A DNA stretch of 64,000 bases, taken from Lumbricus terrestris. Taxonomy: Eukaryota; Annelida; Clitellata; Crassiclitellata; Lumbricidae. The stretch lies in the NCBI GenBank assembly GCA_949752735.1, contig OX457036.1:14761516-14825515 (forward strand). The letters are read 5' to 3'. The translations under genes were made by a program, and so were the position numbers. Position 1 is the first letter of the stretch, and the number at the start of each line of letters is the position of its first letter. Shown here one piece after another: positions 59,156-64,000 of this stretch. The notes beneath the pieces are model-generated. The model saw nothing but the letters and a program-made list of their open reading frames with translations, searched no databases and had not been told where the DNA came from.

Positions 59156-61833
59156 TCCACTCACTGAAATGAGCTTGGACAGCATCGGGCACCTGTTTTT
59201 TTATAGATCAGACAAGGGGCACTGTAGAAATTGCGAGAAATCCATCATTCATACCATGTATGACAAGTGTGATGTCAATCTGCCCCCCATATATAAAAAT
59301 AGAACTGCTATACTTAAGACTACCATTGCATGTCATAAATTGTCATGTGAAATAATAGACATGCAATATGCAGTCGTTTTTAGGTTTCTTATGCTATTTG
59401 ACATGTTACTCTATCATTGTTGCCATATGGAAACTTTTCCATGCATTCCCATTGTTGCCAAATGGCAACACTAATTAATTTTAATTAGCCATTGCCTAAT
59501 TACTAAATATTTTATGTGGCACAACATATTGGTCATATCTCTTCAAAAAACACTTAAAATATTTTTTTGCTGCTCTAGAAATAATTCGGACACGAAAGGG
59601 TTAAGCATTCGCGAACTGATACGACGCCGATATCACGAGCTTAGTACTTTACTGCTCTACTATGACCAAATGGGTTCATTATCAAAGAAAGTGTGAACCA
59701 TTTGCCATCTTAGTCCACATTGTGAGCACAGAAAAGCAATTAGGCCAGCTTTGTCATGTGTACTTGTTGCAATATGGCCTTCTGAAAATGAAAGAAACCA
59801 GTTTTTTGCCTTTTGATGACAATGTTCAAGGCCTGATATGGACATGTGGGACAGGTCATACAGCTATGAAATTAACACCATTGGAAAGAGCAGATCAAAT
59901 ACTACTAAGTACAAGAAGAATTGTTTTTGAGACTCCTGTGGTTAAACGATTACAGCTATTTTCATTGTAGTAGTGTTTTAAGTATTCGCGAACTGATACG
60001 ACGCCGATATTATGAGCTTAGTAGTTTACTGCTCTACTATGACCAAATGGGTTCATTATCAAAGAAAGTGTGAACCATTTGCCATCATAGTCCACATTGT
60101 GAGCACAGAAAAGCAATTAGGTCAGCTTTATCATGTGTGCTTGTTGCAATATGGCCTTCTGAAAATAAAAGAAACCACTTTTTTGCCTTTTGACTACAAT
60201 GTTAAAGGCCTGATATGGACATGTGGGACAGGTCATACAGCTATGAAATTAACACCATTGGAAAGAGCAGCTCAAATACTACTAAATACAGGAAGAATTG
60301 CTTTTGAGACTTCTGTATTTCAACGAATCGTACGCCATCGTATCAGTTCGCGAATGCTTAGAACACTACTATAATGGAAATAGCTGTAATCATTGAACCA
60401 CAGGAGTCTCAAAAACAATTCTTCTTGTATTTAGTAGTATTTGAGCTGCTCTTTCCAATGGTGTCAATTTCATAGCTGTATCACCTATCCCACATGTCCA
60501 TATCAGGCCATGAACATTGTCGTCAAAAGGCAAAAAAGTGGTTTCTTTCATTTTCAGAAGGCCATATTGCAACAAGTACACATGACAAAGCTGACCTAAT
60601 TGCTTTTTTGTGCTCACAATGTGGACTATGATGGCAAATGGTTCACACTTTCTTTGATAATGAACCCATTTGGTCATAGTAGAGCAGTAAAGTACTAAGC
60701 TCATAATATCGGCGTCGTATCAGTTCGCGAATGCTTAAAACACTACTATAATGGAAATCGCTGTAATCGTTGAACCACAGGAGTCTCAAAAGCAATTCTT
60801 CTTGTATTTAGTAGTATTTGAGCTGCTCTTTCCAATGGTGTTAATTTCATAGCTGTATGACCTGTCCCACATGTCCATATCAGGCCTTGAACATTGTCGT
60901 CAAAAGGAAAGAAAGTGGTTTCTTTCATTTTCAGAAGGCCATATTGCAACAAGCACACATGATAAAGCTGACCTAATTGCTTTTCTGTGCTCACAATGTG
61001 GACTATGATGGCAGATGGTTCACACTTTCTTTGATAATGAACCCATTTGGTCATAGTAGAGCAGTAAAGTACTAAGCTCGTGATATCGGCGTCGTATCAG
61101 TTCGCGAATGCTTAAAACACTACTATAATGGAAATCGCTGTAATCGTTGAACCACAGGAGTCTCAAAAGCAATTCTTCTTGTATTTAGTAGTATTTGAGC
61201 TGCTCTTTCCAATGGTGTTAATTTCATAGCTGTATGACCTGTCCCACATGTCCATATCAGGCCTTGAACATTGTCATCAAAAGGCAAAAAACTGGTTTCT
61301 TTCATTTTCAGAAGGCTATATTGCAACAGGTACACATGATAAAGCTGACCTAATTGCTTTTCTGTGCACACAATGTGGACTATGATAGCAGATGGTTCAC
61401 ACTTTCTTTGATAATGAACCCATTTGGTCATAGTAGAGCAGTAAAGTACTTGCGCCAGACAGGGTCGTTGTTTTTTTTCCGATTTTCAATGTGTACTTAG
61501 AAAAAAACTATCCATCAGATATCAAGTTCTTTTAATATCCTTGATTAGCACCACGATGACTATGTATCCTGAAAATTTCATCTATTTATCTGCAATGATA
61601 GTCGACTTATGGCCTCCTGAATATGACAGTAAATTCAGACGCAATTTTCGAATCGCGATAAACGGGGTCACCCCAGGTGTCTTTAAAATTCCGTATAAAA
61701 AAAACTACTGGGAGTATTGTTCTCAACTTTTGCACAGCATGTTCTAATACATGTATGCACATTCTGTGCAAATTTCATCAAAATCTGAGATGGTCGAGTG
61801 GGAAGCATTTGTTGAACTGAGGCGGAATGACCC

Positions 61834-62861
61834 AAGTCTGTCTTGTCAAGTCTTACCTATTCGAATGGCATTTGTTTATCAGCACGCGTTCATTCATTGC
61901 GTGGATTTACAATACACAATACGATGCAGTTGAAATTCAATGATGCCTTCATTACAAAGTTAAAAAGTGCACATTGAAGTTGGATGGTCGTTAAGAACTA
62001 TAGGTTAAAATTCAAATTGCATCAAAATTCAAATTGACACGTTTGGACTAACTGCTGCATTGGATGCCTGTTCAGTACTGGATAAAATTTAAATCCCTTA
62101 GCACCAGCACACCTTCCTACCTTCAATGACCATTATTCCTTTCATTCCTTTTCGCTGCCTGCGATCATTGGATTCTAGTCTCTAGTCTTGGCTCTATGAG
62201 TATGCTAACTCAATTGGTGTTGACTTCACACATCTAGACTGTATTTGCTTAATGATTAACGTTTGACATTAGGCAAGTGCAGGCAGTGCTTTTGTGAGGC
62301 AATTGCCACGTACTTTCATCCTTACTTACTTAACGATGACTGTATACTGGAAATGCAAATGCAATTCATCGTCAATGTGTGCCAGGTTACATTTAATATA
62401 TACACATACTGACTCGTGTCTGTTTAGACCATCTTCAGTTTGCTTAACTGTCATTTCAGTGGTCTTATACCAATACATATCTTCAATAATTCCCATCCTT
62501 AATCTAATCTTCTAATCTAATTATTTTTATAGCTCTGTTATCTTAATGTACAAGCTACTGGAAAAGCCAGATCCAATTGAGAGTATTCAGAGAAACTGAT
62601 AAGTCAAGCCATGGAGGGTAAACAAGTTTCCAATGACCTGGAAATGCTTGTTTGAGCCAATGTTTCTTAATTGAAGGCATACATGACAAATACTGTAATC
62701 GGCAGAATATTGCATATCAGTATCTGCTTTTTAAGGCGCCCTTGACACAGCAGGACCGTGTTACAGCGCCATATAAATTGTCGTAATTATTATATTCAGT
62801 AAACACATTTTACACAATGCATCTAACAAACAATGAATTGATTGTTTTTTTCACCTATCAG
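61834..62861 (+). other. Right part of transporter intron 3
   Basis: AT-rich. TAAGGCGCCCTTGACACAGC near 62732 and ACAGCGCCATATAAATTG near 62764 look like a SINE-tail remnant. The acceptor CACCTATCAG ends at 62861. Confidence 0.7.
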
Positions 62862-63361
62862 GAGTGTTGCATTTCATGGACTACTGTGGAGCAACTTCCT
62901 ATGGAGCGGCGGCGCCGTAATAGTCTTCTTCCACCTTCCCGAATACGCTCGCTCGACGGGCGTCACGCAGGACGACGCCATAATGCTCTTTGGCGTCATC
63001 GGCGTTTCGAACCTGCTCAGCCGTGCCGTCTTCCAGTTGTTCAGCCACTCCGCCAAACTGGACACGATGTCGAACGTGTTGTGTTCAGCCGGTCTTGCCG
63101 TCATTCTCACCGGACTCTTCCCCGAGTTCTTCAAGCACAAGGCGGGGGAGATCGGCTACGCGATCATGTTCGGTCTGCACTGCGGATTCTGGAGCACGTT
63201 CGTGTCGTCGGTGACGGGGGAGCTGCTGAGCGACGAGCTCATCGCATACGGCCGGGGCTACATCAGTCTATCGATCGGTCTGGGATTGGTGTTGGGACCA
63301 CCGCTCGCGGGGCTAGTGCTCGACGAAGGATTTAGTTTTGAGGTTGTGTTCTACGCCGCAG
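62862..63361 (+). CDS. Monocarboxylate-transporter-like gene, fourth coding exon
   Basis: A 500-base exon from CACCTATCAG to G|GTAAGC (phase 2 in, phase 1 out). It encodes TM7 to about TM11: SVAFHGLLWSNFLWSGGAVI, VFFHLPEYARSTGVTQDDAI, MLFGVIGVSNLLSRAVFQLF, YGRGYISLSIGLGLVLGPPL and AGLVLDEGFSFEVVFYAAG. In MCT1, TM8 has the Asp/Arg pair D302/R306 used in proton and substrate coupling; here the aligned text GVSNLLSR keeps Arg but has Asn for Asp. The four exons give 378 codons plus one base, so about 50-150 C-terminal residues lie outside. The GC-rich exon contrasts with AT-rich introns. Confidence 0.93.
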
Positions 63362-64000
63362 GTAAGCCGTTGACGAGTTTTCCTAGGTCTTTCACTTTGT
63401 GCCAGATTTTTTAATTGGCAATTCAGTCAACCTTCCAATTTGCAGATAGCATTGATAAAATAGGACGTGATGTTTGCCCTGTTGGCTGCCGAATGTTAAA
63501 TTCGACTCCTGGAAACTTGTGATTGTCCTTTCGTGCTATGTATTGTATTCATTCTGCATTACAAGTGTCAGTTTTAAATTAAACAAAGATTAGTATATAT
63601 TACATCTGTAGGCTAAAGCAGCATCTTGATGCTGTAGTCAAGTGTGAGTAAAAACCACTGCCAGTTTCAGGCATGTTTAACCAGTACTCTTTATAGATTT
63701 TGAAAACTTCTGTACAGCAGTTGCCTTCTGCACAAGGCAGCAAAACAAGGCTGTCATCTCTGAGCAAACCTCTTACCAAGTATAATCTACTCGATACAAT
63801 CATTTGAGATTTGTAATTGGAAAAAAGGTTACCAAGGATCAGCAGCCTAAAAATATGGAACTTCAGTCCTGACCTAAGCAGTGCCAAAGAATTAAGAACG
63901 GACAGAAACTGGTAATGAGTTTCCGAGTGCTTGGCTGGCAACTGAGAAGAACTGAGAATTCAGTAACTCTATTTGGACTAGGGCTTTTTTATTGTGCAGT
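63362..64000 (+). other. Transporter intron 4, cut by the window edge
   Basis: Donor GTAAGC at 63362. The window ends with CTTTTTTATTGTGCAG|T, a plausible acceptor placing the next exon at base 64000. This cannot be confirmed here. Confidence 0.55.

Larger units (their letters stand above)
57820..59600. mobile_element. piggyBac-like element with TTAA duplication, inside the foldback element
   Basis: The ends are CCCTTTCGTGTCC and, inverted, CCCTTTCGTGTCC. TTAA lies at 57816-57819 and 59601-59604. Subterminal ATGGCAACA motifs occur in inverted positions (about 57845, 58180, 59415 and 59460). Removing the element gives GTGTTTTAAGCATTCGCG, which matches the intact junctions at about 59975-59990 and 60715-60730. 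It is 1781 bp with no transposase frame. Confidence 0.92.
57089..61833. mobile_element. Symmetric foldback element with 3+3 internal units, in transporter intron 3
   Basis: The ends are GGGTCATTCCGTCTC and, inverted, GGGTCATTCCGCCTC. The flank AAGT lies at 57085-57088 and 61834-61837 (possible 4-bp duplication). Arms of about 395 bp mirror each other (57089-57484 and 61440-61833). Inside are six units of about 370 bp: plus orientation at 57485-57819, 59603-59979 and 59980-60330, and minus orientation at 60350-60722, 60730-61100 and 61105-61440. The palindrome centre is near 60330-60345. Units are joined by GCATTCGCGAACTGATACGA. Each carries an open frame of about 97-120 codons. No known transposase was recognised. 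Confidence 0.85.

Overview
This window is animal nuclear DNA: split exons with GT/AG borders, SINEs, LINE tails, short DNA transposons and long microsatellites. An intronless SoxB1 gene, a monocarboxylate-transporter gene and an NWD-like NACHT exon suggest a marine invertebrate, perhaps an echinoderm or another deuterostome. That placement is a guess from style, because no species-diagnostic sequence was identified. No bacterial operon, CRISPR array or true tRNA/rRNA gene was found.

Genes. On the minus strand at the left end are a NACHT/STAND ATPase exon (1-730, with a frameshift), two exons of a gene combining a KH RNA-binding domain with the first half of a MYND zinc finger (3219-3650 and 4103-4250), and an unrecognised Ser/Pro-rich 385-residue reading frame (6985-8142). 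On the plus strand are the single-exon SoxB1 transcription factor (24001-25413) and four exons of an SLC16-type transporter (52623-63361). The transporter exons join in phase across about 10.7 kb, and its last exon or exons lie beyond the right edge.

The rest is mostly mobile DNA and simple repeats. Ten short elements have hAT hallmarks: terminal inverted repeats plus 8-bp target duplications, eight exact and two with 7 of 8 bases matching. They fall into about seven terminal-repeat families. One (46670-47947) still carries the decayed 3' end of a hAT transposase. Two elements have TTAA duplications and CCC-starting ends like piggyBac (17234-18876 and 57820-59600). There are LINE 3' ends, tRNA-derived SINEs, an LTR-like unit (36026-37445) and a foldback Tc1/mariner-like candidate (28710-30504).

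The most striking structure is a 4.7-kb symmetric foldback element (57089-61833) in a transporter intron. Each arm has a terminal repeat of about 395 bp followed by three units of about 370 bp, giving a 3+3 mirror arrangement. A piggyBac-like element sits at a unit junction, and the sister units preserve the empty site.

The other strong signals are two pairs of hAT elements inserted 12-13 bp apart, and an identical 21-bp palindromic motif shared by MITE families whose ends differ.
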